Below are positions 23,376 to 31,655 of a stretch of 32,418 bases of DNA, one piece after another. The notes beneath the pieces were generated by a model. It worked only from the letters and a program-made list of their open reading frames with translations. It had not been told where the DNA came from and searched no databases. Source of the stretch: a candidate division SR1 bacterium (GTDB lineage Bacteria; Patescibacteriota; JACMRA01); NCBI GenBank assembly GCA_014377045.1, contig JACMQI010000022.1, positions 1 through 32,418 on the forward strand, read 5' to 3'. Numbering within the stretch: position 1 is the first letter of the stretch; the number at the start of each line of letters is the position of its first letter. Position numbers and translations under genes: made by a program.

Positions 23376-24410
23376 TTATATTCCTACAAAAAAACCTCTT
23401 AATTCTGGAGTTTGCTGTCCTCCAACAGTAGATCTTGGCAATTCAAATAGTATTGTGTCTGGCTTAAGGGGTGTTACGCTACCTTTTGTGGTAAATCCAA
23501 ATTTGTAACCATTTTTTTTAGTTAGTTCCATGGTTTTTGGATTATAGTTTCCATAAGGATATACGACACTATCAATTTGAATACCTAACTTTTTTTGTAA
23601 AAATTCTTTAGATTCTTTGAGTTCATAATCTGCTTGGCCAGCAGTAAGTCCTCCAGGATAAGTGAACTCTGGGCATGGCTTAAGCTCGTTACCAGTTAGG
23701 TTGTCCAAATAAATATTTTGTCCATTTTTTCTTTCTCTTTGTGCTAGTTGACAGTGAAGAGTAGTGTGTGACATGATACCCATGCCAGCTTTTTGCATTG
23801 TAATTACGTTATCAAGTGACATATACTCACGTGTAGAAAGTACGTCCGTTATAATAGCAAAATTACCAATTAAGCCGTATTTTTTAAGTATTGGAAATGC
23901 ATTTTCATAAGCGTCTGTATAGCCATCATCTATAGTTAAAAGGATTGGGTTTTTAGGCATTGGTTTATCTCCAACCGTTATGCGCTCGTATTCTTCAATA
24001 GAAAGAGTGGTATAGCCTTTATCTTTGAGTTTTTTCATCTGTGCATCAAATGCATCTGGACTTACTCGAAGACCTGTAGCAATGCTATCGTTTTTTAGAT
24101 CATCGGGAAGTGTAGCTATATGATGATAAGTTAGTGCGGGGATATCTAGTTGAAATTTATTAGGATCTGTATTTACTAATTTAATTGGTTCAGGTTTATC
24201 AGATTTTACTTTCTCAGGTTTTTTATCTAGCATTTTCGTTGATTTTGGAGATTCGCCTTTATCACTATTCTGTGCTTGAAGTGATGGTTGATTAAATAAG
24301 TCTTTATTATTCGGTCCTATATTTTTGAAAAAAAAGTAACTTCCAGTCAAAATAGTAACAAAAATAAGAATAGAAATAAGATAGATAAGAAGGTTGTTTT
24401 TTACTTTCAT
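23376..24410 (-). CDS. Membrane-anchored polysaccharide deacetylase
   Basis: A 344-aa protein. An N-terminal helix (about 7-29) is followed by a Lys/Pro-rich linker and a NodB domain. The metal site is visible as TIDDG (D161, D162) and SHTTLH (H215, H219); YPYGNYN is the third NodB motif. PALTYHHIA before the domain is typical of cell-wall deacetylases of the PgaB/IcaB-like group. It probably deacetylates a wall or surface glycan. The sequence differs enough from the 16606 protein to be a separate branch, not a recent duplicate. It is divergent from the ATP-grasp gene. Confidence 0.9.
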   Translation of the reverse strand: MKVKNNLLIYLISILIFVTILTGSYFFFKNIGPNNKDLFNQPSLQAQNSDKGESPKSTKMLDKKPEKVKSDKPEPIKLVNTDPNKFQLDIPALTYHHIATLPDDLKNDSIATGLRVSPDAFDAQMKKLKDKGYTTLSIEEYERITVGDKPMPKNPILLTIDDGYTDAYENAFPILKKYGLIGNFAIITDVLSTREYMSLDNVITMQKAGMGIMSHTTLHCQLAQRERKNGQNIYLDNLTGNELKPCPEFTYPGGLTAGQADYELKESKEFLQKKLGIQIDSVVYPYGNYNPKTMELTKKNGYKFGFTTKGSVTPLKPDTILFELPRSTVGGQQTPELRGFFVGI

Positions 24411-24424
24411 AGGTTATGGACATT

Positions 24425-24454
24425 ATCATACATAAAACAAACAAAGTTTGTCAA
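24425..24454 (-). promoter_or_regulatory. Promoter of the membrane-anchored deacetylase
   Basis: On the minus strand TTGACA (24449-24454) and TATGAT (24425-24430) with an 18-bp spacer. A plus-strand TTGACA at 24465-24470 may serve the ATP-grasp gene, but I see no clear -10 for it. Confidence 0.55.
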
Positions 24455-24576
24455 AAAACTTCTATTGACAAAAAACATTTTTTGTAGTTCTGTGAGAAAG
24501 TATATATTAAATTTTAGCTCATAATTTTGAGTAAATAAATCATTTAGTAAAAAAATAAAATTAGATTTTAGTTGTT

Positions 24577-25839
24577 ATGGAAAATAAAATGGTAATTTTT
24601 GTGGGTTCTTTATCAAATAAATATATTGAGGCATTCAAAAAAGAAGGTTATTCCATAGGTTTTTTTAGAGATTTGTACGATACAGCCATAGACAGATTTT
24701 TACCTAATTATTTACATAAACTTAGCTTTGTATACTCTATTAACATGAGAAATAAGGTTACCATAGGAGAATCGCTTAAAAGCTTATATTTCAATTCTAA
24801 AACTCTTTTGGTTTGTGTAAGAGAAAAGCATGTCTATACAACCGCATTAATAGCTAAAAGTCTTAACTTAGATCAGTCAGAGTTTCTTGACGTTAGTCAA
24901 GCTCAATACCTAACAAATAAATATTTTCAAAGAAAAGAAATTGCTAAAATTTATCCTGAAATCACACCTGAATTTAAAAAAATTCGTACGTTTCACGGAG
25001 CTTATACATTTGCCCGCAAGTTTGGATTTCCAGTTGTAGTAAAGCCAGCGAATCTTAGTAAGGGTGAGCTTGTTAATATTTGTAACAATATTGAAGAGCT
25101 AAGTAGAAAAGTCAGTTATGTTTTAGATCATATCCAAGAAGTTTACGACCGAGATAAAGTATACCGTAAACCTCAAGTTGTGATCGAAGAGTTCATTGAT
25201 GGTAGACAGTTTTCAGTAGATTCTTACATTGATGCCGATGGTAAGGTAATACACACACCTATTTGTAAACAAATTATAAGTCATGATTTAGGTTTTGATG
25301 ATTTTCAAACTTACTATTCACAGTATCCTAGCGAACTGGATAGAAGAGAAGAACTACAAGTTCTAGACACGGTAGAGAAGTCGATTAAAGCACTTAAAAT
25401 AGTTTCTTCTACCACTCATACCGAGGTTAAAATAGATACAAAAGGAAGGTGCAAGGTTATCGAAGTAAATATCCGTCCAGGCGGATTTAGAAGTGAAATG
25501 TTGAGAGAAAGCTTTAATATCGACCACTTTGGTAATTTTATTAAGTCTCTTCTAGGCGAACCTATTTTACTTGATAATTCGTTTATTCAATATTCTGCAT
25601 GTCCACAGTTTTGGGCTGATAAGGAAGGTAACTTTGTTGAAATAGAAAATAGAGATCAAATAGAGAAGTTGAAAAGTTTCAACAAGTTTATTATTGTTGT
25701 TAAAAAAGGTGATGAAGTAGGGCAGGTGAATAAAGGTTATGGACGTGTGGCGTATGCTATTTTAGCTAACAAAGACAAGTCTATTTTACAAGGCGATCTG
25801 ATAACGATTCGTAATTTAGTAAAAATTCATGTTCACTAA
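24577..25839 (+). CDS. ATP-grasp ligase (L-amino-acid-ligase or carbamoyl-phosphate-synthase-like)
   Basis: A 420-aa enzyme of the ATP-grasp fold, which joins a carboxylate to an amine through an acyl-phosphate. Domain order: a variable N-terminal domain (1-110), the ATP-binding lobe FGFPVVVKPANLSKG (K156) with VVIEEFIDGRQFSVDSYID (E204-E205), and the metal-binding part THTEVKID (E283) and VIEVNIRPGG (E296, N298). The C-terminal region (about 340-420) resembles the extra lobe of dipeptide ligases such as the BacD group. Substrates cannot be read from the sequence. Its 3' end overlaps the convergent carboxypeptidase gene by 59 bp, and a second ATP-grasp gene lies 2.7 kb downstream. Confidence 0.88.
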   Translation: MENKMVIFVGSLSNKYIEAFKKEGYSIGFFRDLYDTAIDRFLPNYLHKLSFVYSINMRNKVTIGESLKSLYFNSKTLLVCVREKHVYTTALIAKSLNLDQSEFLDVSQAQYLTNKYFQRKEIAKIYPEITPEFKKIRTFHGAYTFARKFGFPVVVKPANLSKGELVNICNNIEELSRKVSYVLDHIQEVYDRDKVYRKPQVVIEEFIDGRQFSVDSYIDADGKVIHTPICKQIISHDLGFDDFQTYYSQYPSELDRREELQVLDTVEKSIKALKIVSSTTHTEVKIDTKGRCKVIEVNIRPGGFRSEMLRESFNIDHFGNFIKSLLGEPILLDNSFIQYSACPQFWADKEGNFVEIENRDQIEKLKSFNKFIIVVKKGDEVGQVNKGYGRVAYAILANKDKSILQGDLITIRNLVKIHVH

Positions 25840-26860
25840 TACCCTCTGATAAAGCTTCTATTTTTTTAGTTATAGGATTTTCTACAAATTTTTTGTATTC
25901 ATTAAATTCTTTATTTTTTAGCGACAAAATATTTAGTTCAATTAGTATCTTAATATGTTCTAAATCAAGCGGGTTAATAGGATATTCCATAATAATACAA
26001 CAAACTTTTGAAAAAGCATGAAATAAAATAGAGTTATCTAGGTTGCTTTGCTCAAAAGAATTAGAAAAATATTGAACTTTTTGGTTTCCTATCAAATAAC
26101 TTAAGCATTTATACTTCTTTTTGTATTCTTTTTGTATTAAAGTATAATACTTATTTTTTATTAAAATACCTGGACTTATTATGTTAAATATTTTAGAAAT
26201 TTGACTATTACTTAAACCTAGTTCTGATAACAACAATAAAATAGGTAGAAAACTAAATCGTGGCTGATTTTCAATTTTTTTTTCATTTACTGTTTCCAAA
26301 ATTTTTGCAAGACCTTCTTCAAATACTAAATAGTTATTGAATTTAGGTAGAGAAGTTAAGGAAAAATAGTTTTTTGATCGATAGACGTGAACAACTATTT
26401 CATGAAACAATATTGATATAAGCTTATCACGTTTTATTTCTCTATCTGCAATATAAATTAGGCATTTTTTATGAATTATTCGATACTTTTTACCTATTTT
26501 AATATTCCATTTAAATTGAAAATCAAGATAGTTGGACATAATTTTTTCAACAATGATGACAACCTCGCTTGCAGAAAATACCAGTTGATTTGGAGTAACA
26601 GCTAGCTCAACGTTTTGCAAAAGACTTGAATATTGATTTTTTATCTTATTTAAAAGAAAGCCATTGGAGTAATATTGGTAATCCGGTTGTAAGTATGGTC
26701 GTATAGCCTCATATATTATGCTATATAGGCTTGGTTCAGATATTATGTTTTTTAAAAACATCGCTATTAGAGGAGCGTTAGCGATAAAACATCTAGTCTC
26801 ATATGATAATTTTTTTAAGCAAATATTTGCCACACTGGTTTTGTCGAAGTGAGTTTGCAT
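25781..26860 (-). CDS. MATCAP/DUF1704-like zinc carboxypeptidase
   Basis: A 359-aa protein with the hallmark FHEIVVHVYRS (H153, E154, H158) and, 22 residues on, FEEGLA (181-185). In the DUF1704/QEGLA family, which includes the tubulin tyrosine carboxypeptidase MATCAP, HExxxH and the following EEGLA supply the zinc site. The N-terminal part (about 1-140) is helical. The rest of the family core (after EEGLA) is only loosely conserved. No signal peptide, so it should act in the cytoplasm. It shares a control region with the divergent transferase genes and its 3' end lies inside an ATP-grasp gene, a layout that suggests a shared pathway. Substrate unknown. Confidence 0.72.
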   Translation of the reverse strand: MQTHFDKTSVANICLKKLSYETRCFIANAPLIAMFLKNIISEPSLYSIIYEAIRPYLQPDYQYYSNGFLLNKIKNQYSSLLQNVELAVTPNQLVFSASEVVIIVEKIMSNYLDFQFKWNIKIGKKYRIIHKKCLIYIADREIKRDKLISILFHEIVVHVYRSKNYFSLTSLPKFNNYLVFEEGLAKILETVNEKKIENQPRFSFLPILLLLSELGLSNSQISKIFNIISPGILIKNKYYTLIQKEYKKKYKCLSYLIGNQKVQYFSNSFEQSNLDNSILFHAFSKVCCIIMEYPINPLDLEHIKILIELNILSLKNKEFNEYKKFVENPITKKIEALSEGISEHEFLLNYESLSDRLVK

Positions 26861-26883
26861 TGTTTTGACGTTTTATGTGTTTG

Positions 26884-26934
26884 ATTATAACCAATTTTGT
26901 TGTATTTGACAAGACCCAAACTGTATGGTAGTAG
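26884..26934. promoter_or_regulatory. Divergent promoters with overlapping -35 boxes
   Basis: On the minus strand TTGTCA (26907-26912), a 17-bp spacer and a perfect TATAAT (26884-26889) serve the carboxypeptidase gene. On the plus strand TTGACA (26906-26911), 17 bp and TAGTAG (26929-26934) serve the transferase operon. The two -35 boxes share five base pairs, so one polymerase should exclude the other. Confidence 0.6.
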
Positions 26935-26976
26935 TGTTTAGAGTTATATTTTTCAAATTTTAATTTATTACTTTAA

Positions 26977-27741
26977 ATGCAATACACTTTATTACATCCT
27001 AAAAAAATTTCATGGCGTGTAGATATTCCTAAAAATGGCAATATTTTAGAACTGTATGGAGATAGAACAAAGAAAGATCTTAATAATAGTTTAGATAGAT
27101 TAAAAATATCTCAATATAAGTTTTGCATTGAAGAAATCACCAAAGATTATTTGGATCAATTTGTACCGTTATATGTCACTAATATTGAGAGTATAAAAGA
27201 GGGTATTATTTATGACATGTACGATATTATCTTGCATAACCCTAAACATCAAGATGGTTATAAGGCTTTGTCACTTTATTTAGGAAGTGAATATTTAGGA
27301 GCTATTTTATTTGTCGTAAGCAAAAGTAACAAACTATATGAAATTGCAAAAGTTTTTCCAAAAACTATATTGACTCCTTTAAAATTAAATATTACTTTTA
27401 TTGCTGAGTATAAACTTTATGAATATGCTGTAAATAACAACATTAAATACATAAGTCTTGGAGTTGATACAAATTATTTTGGTAGAAGAGGAAATATAGG
27501 TTTGGCTATTTATAAACTTCGTACTGGTGCGCAACCATATTGCCCAAAAAAAAATGATAATCTAATATTTGAAAATATAATTTTTAATCATGAAAAAGAC
27601 GATGACATGTTGGTATTTCTTGGTACTTTAGGTAAAAAAATAGAGTTTGCAAAACTTTTTCTCAATTCTAAAACTGAATATTTAGACAAGTATTCTCAGC
27701 TATTGCAAAATAAGAAAGTAAGTGTAGAAATAATTAGATAA
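26977..27741 (+). CDS. GNAT/FemAB-like transferase, copy 1
   Basis: A 254-aa cytoplasmic protein with a GNAT-type C-terminal half: YLGAILFVVSK strand, FIAEYKLYEYAVNNNIKYISLGVDTNYFG (G162-G169), then IGLAIYKLRTGAQP. The GLAxxKxxxGxxP segment matches the C-terminal core of FemAB/BioF2-like enzymes, which transfer amino-acyl or acyl groups, often from aminoacyl-tRNA, to amines. The donor and acceptor are unknown. It is clearly paralogous to the next gene (GVDTNxFG and IGLAxxKLxxGxxP in both) and lies 9 bp before it. It heads a three-gene operon that ends with an ATP-grasp ligase. Confidence 0.7.
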   Translation: MQYTLLHPKKISWRVDIPKNGNILELYGDRTKKDLNNSLDRLKISQYKFCIEEITKDYLDQFVPLYVTNIESIKEGIIYDMYDIILHNPKHQDGYKALSLYLGSEYLGAILFVVSKSNKLYEIAKVFPKTILTPLKLNITFIAEYKLYEYAVNNNIKYISLGVDTNYFGRRGNIGLAIYKLRTGAQPYCPKKNDNLIFENIIFNHEKDDDMLVFLGTLGKKIEFAKLFLNSKTEYLDKYSQLLQNKKVSVEIIR

Positions 27742-27750
27742 AGACTTTAT

Positions 27751-28521
27751 ATGCAGTATCCATCTCATATTTTATGGAAAATCAGTTTTCAAAATTATTC
27801 ATCTGTGGAAGAAATTTTTAGTAAAAAAACTTATAAAAAAATACTCTCATCATATAAAAGAATGTTAGAATTTGGATATGAGTTTGAAATTAAAATAGTT
27901 ACGCCAGATTTTATCAAGATTTTTTTACCATTGTATGAAAATAACATTTTGAAAAAGCGTAATGGCAATGTCCGTGATGTTCTCAAATATTATCAAAATT
28001 ATAAGGATACTGGTATCCCGTTTTATTGCTTAATATTAAATTTTAATGGTGAGCTATGTGGTGCTTTGCTTTTTACAGAGAGAAAAGATAGGCTTAGTGC
28101 TGTAGTAAAATACTTTCCTTCAGAAGCAAAGTGTAAACTACCGTCTAATATAACACTTGTAGTGGAATATCTTTTCTTCAAAGAAGCCTATAAATTGAAG
28201 AAAAAAGGTATTTATCACGGAGTTGACACAAACGTTTTTGGTGTTAATTCAGAAATTGGACTTGCCATGTTTAAGTTACAAATAGGATGTAGACCTCATA
28301 TTTCTAGTGTTGACTCAACATACAGTATCAGTGATAAGTTTATATGGGATGAAAAAGAAGATGTATTGATATTTCACGGTTCTAAACCTAAAGAAAAAAT
28401 TGTATCTTCAACTTTATATATAACAGATAAGCAGCTTTTTAAAAACTCTCAAGATAAATATGGCGCCTTATTAAAATGTTCTGACATTAAAACTCAAATC
28501 AAATATAAAACTGATAATTAA
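27751..28521 (+). CDS. GNAT/FemAB-like transferase, copy 2
   Basis: A 256-aa paralogue of the preceding gene, with the same length and order. Shared marks are the opening (HILWKISF against KISWRVDI), the middle LPLYENN against VPLYVTN, HGVDTNVFG (G157 on) and IGLAMFKLQIGCRP. The two are diverged, so the duplication is old and both have been kept, perhaps with different donors or acceptors. No signal peptide. It lies 9 bp after copy 1 and 7 bp before the ATP-grasp gene, so translation is probably coupled. Confidence 0.7.
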   Translation: MQYPSHILWKISFQNYSSVEEIFSKKTYKKILSSYKRMLEFGYEFEIKIVTPDFIKIFLPLYENNILKKRNGNVRDVLKYYQNYKDTGIPFYCLILNFNGELCGALLFTERKDRLSAVVKYFPSEAKCKLPSNITLVVEYLFFKEAYKLKKKGIYHGVDTNVFGVNSEIGLAMFKLQIGCRPHISSVDSTYSISDKFIWDEKEDVLIFHGSKPKEKIVSSTLYITDKQLFKNSQDKYGALLKCSDIKTQIKYKTDN

Positions 28522-28528
28522 AGAAAAT

Positions 28529-29374
28529 ATGCCAATAAAAGGATATAGTTACCGCCTCGATATTTGGAAATCTATTTGTGACAAGCGTAATTTTAAGTAC
28601 ACTACAAATACAAATATTCCAAGCTATTTAATAATTCATCTTAGTAAAGACTATACTTTTTATGGCCGTAAAGATTCTTTTAATTCACCCATTTCTTCAA
28701 CCCTCACAAAGCATAAGAGCCTAACTTATTCGCTACTGAAAAACTCAGATATTCCTATTCCTAAAAATATTATAATAACAAAAGATGAGCTCAATAAAGA
28801 TTTAGGTGATAAGATAAAAGCGAACCATTTAGACTTTCCCTTAGTGATTAAGCCATCTAACACGGACAACTCCGTTCATGTGTATATCGTAAAAGATTTG
28901 GTAGGTCTTATAGATAAAATACATACAGTTTTTCAAGACAAGAACTATGATATTTTAGAGATTATAATTCAGGAATATATAAATATACAGAAAGAATATC
29001 GGGTACTATTCTTCAACAAAAATATATCACATAATTTATCTAATGACCCTATTATTTTACTTGCATACAACAAGCTTAGGCTCAACCAGCGTAAGAATAG
29101 CGAAAATTATAACATTGCTAATGAGGAAAATGCTCATTATGAGATTGTTGCTTCGAATACATTCCTCAAAAAGTTTAAAGTTATCGTAGATAGGGTAGTG
29201 GAGTGTATTCCTGGTCTAGGGTGGGCAGGCATAGATATAGTTGAAGATATAAATGGAAAATTATGGTTTCTTGAGGTAAATTCTGATCCAGGTTTTAAGC
29301 TTTTACGCAAGTTGCATGGAGATAAAAAAATCGAGGAAATATACAATAAAATGATGGATTACATGATTGGTTAA
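28529..29374 (+). CDS. RimK/D-Ala-D-Ala-ligase-like ATP-grasp ligase
   Basis: A 281-aa ATP-grasp enzyme, shorter than the first. Motifs: LDFPLVIKPSN (K108), IIIQEYINIQKEYRVLFF (E149), WAGIDIVEDINGKLWFLEVNSDPGF (D236, E249, N251). These are the nucleotide and metal residues of the fold. It is closer to RimK-, cyanophycin-synthetase- or tubulin-tyrosine-ligase-like forms than to the BacD-like enzyme at 24577. It joins an amino group to a carboxylate; the substrate may be the product of the two upstream transferases. It is the last gene of the operon; recR follows after 55 bp. Confidence 0.85.
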   Translation: MPIKGYSYRLDIWKSICDKRNFKYTTNTNIPSYLIIHLSKDYTFYGRKDSFNSPISSTLTKHKSLTYSLLKNSDIPIPKNIIITKDELNKDLGDKIKANHLDFPLVIKPSNTDNSVHVYIVKDLVGLIDKIHTVFQDKNYDILEIIIQEYINIQKEYRVLFFNKNISHNLSNDPIILLAYNKLRLNQRKNSENYNIANEENAHYEIVASNTFLKKFKVIVDRVVECIPGLGWAGIDIVEDINGKLWFLEVNSDPGFKLLRKLHGDKKIEEIYNKMMDYMIG

Positions 29375-29429
29375 TATAATTTCAAATATGTTTGACTACC
29401 TTAAGCATATGTGTTTTTATACATAGGAT

Positions 29430-30053
29430 ATGCTACCAAAAGCTATGCAAGATTTATCTGATAAACTCAAGTATTTTCCTGGGGTAGGTACTCGTAGTAG
29501 TCAAAAACTTGCCCTGGATGTTATCCATCTATCACCTGAAAAATATGATGAGCTTATCGAAGCCTTTAGCCAAGCACGAAACAATGTAGGATTTTGTACA
29601 CAGTGCGGCTTTTTTGCACAGAAAAATAAGCTTTGTGAGATTTGTAGCAATGAGTCTCGAAACAAAACTCAGATTTGCCTCGTAGAAAAACCGACGGATG
29701 TAATTAGTATGGAGAAAAGCCAGATATATCGTGGGTATTATCATGTTTTAAATGCTCTTATCTCGCCTCTTGATAATATTTTTGCTGAAAATACCCGTAT
29801 TGGTGAGCTTTTTGAGCATAGGCTGGCTGGTTTAACTAAGCTTGGAGATGTTGAAGTGATTCTCTTTTTTAAAGCTGGGTTTGCTGGAGAAGCGACTACT
29901 GCATACATTAAAGAGCTTATTAAAGATAGAGGTTTAACAGAAAAAATCAAAATTAGTAGGCTTGCGCAAGGTTTACCGATGTACTATAATCCAGACACTT
30001 TAGATCAAGCAACTATGGCTCGAGCATTGGAAGATAGAAGACTGGTTTCATAA
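29430..30053 (+). CDS. recR: Recombination mediator protein RecR
   Basis: A 207-aa RecR, the usual length. It loads RecA at gaps with RecF and RecO. Visible parts are the N-terminal helix-hairpin (KLKYFPGVGTRSSQKLAL), the four-Cys zinc finger (CTQCGFFAQKNKLCEICS), the Toprim start (ICLVEKPTDVISMEKS), YRGYYHVLNALISPLDN, and RLAQGLPMYYN. Usual Toprim residues are partly changed: NPTVEGEAT is KAGFAGEAT, and the GGDLEY stretch is YYNPDT. An AGG three bases before the ATG is too close to be a strong RBS. It is followed by a clear terminator. No dnaX or ybaB neighbour is present. Confidence 0.92.
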   Translation: MLPKAMQDLSDKLKYFPGVGTRSSQKLALDVIHLSPEKYDELIEAFSQARNNVGFCTQCGFFAQKNKLCEICSNESRNKTQICLVEKPTDVISMEKSQIYRGYYHVLNALISPLDNIFAENTRIGELFEHRLAGLTKLGDVEVILFFKAGFAGEATTAYIKELIKDRGLTEKIKISRLAQGLPMYYNPDTLDQATMARALEDRRLVS

Positions 30054-30095
30054 ATATTTAAGGTATTTATAAATCATAAAATTTAAAATAATTGG

Positions 30096-30125
30096 TAATT
30101 GCTATTAAAATTTGCAATTATTTTT
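30096..30125 (+). terminator. Intrinsic terminator after recR
   Basis: TAATTGC (30096-30102) pairs with GCAATTA (30114-30120), followed by TTTTT to 30125. Confidence 0.75.
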
Positions 30126-30169
30126 AGACCAAATAATTTGAGAATTACAGCTTGGAAAAAATAAAAAAT

Positions 30170-30995
30170 CAGCATTTACAATTTTCATAGATCAGTCTTT
30201 TTTCATTATTGGAATTCATATTTTGTCATTAGTCAGTCTATTTTGTAGTATTTTAGGCTATATTCCACATTTTTGGATTATATAATCTTTTAGTTTTTTT
30301 TAATGTATCATATTACGGGTTGTCTTGGCATTACATTTGGTTATCACAGACTGCTCACTCACAAATCATTTGAAACTAAAGTTTGAGTAGAGTTTTTTCT
30401 TACAATATGTGGATTGTTAGTTCTACAAGCTAATTCTATAGATTGGATCAGCGATCACAGAATCCACCATTTATATAGTGATGATGCAGCTGATAAACAC
30501 AATAGTAAGCGAGGATTTTATGGTCATATATAGGGTGGTTATTTTATAATCAGGAGGTCAGTAATCAAGAATGTAAGATTCGAGATAATCTCCTAAAAAA
30601 CCGTACGCTTAATCTGCCAAAATTAAATACTTGCATGATATTAATGCAAATTGTTTTGACTGGTATATTATACTAAGTTGGAGTGATGGGTATGGTTGTT
30701 TGGCGTATTTTGACAAGAATTGTCTTACTTTGGCTCATTACTTGGCTTGTAAACAGTGCTACTCATAAATGGGGCTATCGTTAGTTCAATACAAAAGACA
30801 ATTCTACTAATAATTGGCTTATTGGCTTACTTGCTTTTAAAGAAGGCTGGTGCAACACTCATCCTGCTCATGAATCTAGCCCTAGACATGGTTTAGCTTG
30901 GTGGGAAATTGACGTGGTACCCTATTTGGGTGTTACAAAAAATAGGTCTTGTATGAAATTTAAAATCAATTCCAAAATTATCTCAATAGCATACA
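30170..30995 (+). pseudogene. Fatty-acid desaturase pseudogene (stearoyl-CoA delta-9 type)
   Basis: In the three plus frames together one can read an acyl-CoA desaturase: ILSLVSLFCSILGYIPHFW, TGCLGITFGYHRLLTHKSFE (first His box HRLLTH), WISDHRIHHLYSD (second box HRIHH), GWLFYNQE, NTHPAHESSPRHGLAWWEID (damaged third box, HPAHE for HNNHH). In-frame stops lie in the N-terminal part, after FETKV (TGA), before VGVMGM and after HKWGYR; the GHI-GWLF region needs a 2-bp removal (extra TA), and a frame change lies near 30300. The gene is long dead. It once would have put a double bond in membrane fatty acids. Confidence 0.85.
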
Positions 30996-31099
30996 ATTTT
31001 TATATAGAGCTTTAGTTTTTTAATTATGGCCTTTTTTGACATCACAAATAATTCTTGTTGAGATCAAATTTTTTTATTATTAGTAGCTTTATACCTTCT

Positions 31100-31640
31100 T
31101 TAAAGTAAATATTGGGAACTATCGCAGGTTTTAGTAATGTAATCTTTTTTGTTTCACTTTTAAGTTTTTTTGTAAACTTTGAAAATATGCTAGGCATTAT
31201 AGCTCTTTTGCACGTACTTTCTAACGTTACTCGCATTAGTTTTTTTGGAAAAATATAAGCAAAGATGTATTTATAAAATTTGGTATTTCTAATATTATAT
31301 TTGTGGAACTCGGAGCATTTTTTACGCGTTTTATAAATATAAACTTGATAGAAATATTACTTGTAATTCTATTAATGGTTTCCTCGGTATATGAGGTAAT
31401 TTTTAAAAAGTTTAAATTTTCAGTATCGTCTTGCTTTGAAGTTGTTGCAGGCGGGCTCGTAGGGTTTTTTGGTGGACTGGTAAGTACAAGTAGTTATTTT
31501 TGATCTTTTGTGCCCATAAATATGGGATTATCTAGACAAGTGTATATTGCCACTTCAGCTGCTGTAGATTTTATTGGTAATATTTTAGACTATTTATTTA
31601 TATTTTTAATGGATTTGTAAGTATCGAAATAGTTAAATCT
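31100..31640 (+). pseudogene. TauE/SafE (TSUP) permease pseudogene
   Basis: Remnants of an 8-helix anion or sulfite-type exporter. Readable stretches in shifting frames are GTIAGFSNVIFFVSLLSFFV, LGIIALLHVLSNVTRISFF, VFIKFGISNIIFVELGAFF, AGGLVGFFGGLVSTSSYF, a TGA where Arg is expected, then MGLSRQVYIATSAAVDFIGN and NGFVSIEIV. There are at least two frame changes and one nonsense codon. The N-terminus is not recognisable. The 66-codon open frame in the middle is not a gene on its own. The IS element starts where the last homology ends. Confidence 0.75.
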
Positions 31641-31655
31641 CTTGGGGTATATTCC

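Noticed and set aside
31042-31503. Two short open frames taken as genes
   Set aside because: They lie in the permease pseudogene; the plus one is an undamaged piece, the minus one a shadow.
30380-31505. TGA read as glycine (code 25)
   Set aside because: The TGAs in the pseudogenes fall where Trp or Arg is expected, and intact genes have no internal TGA.
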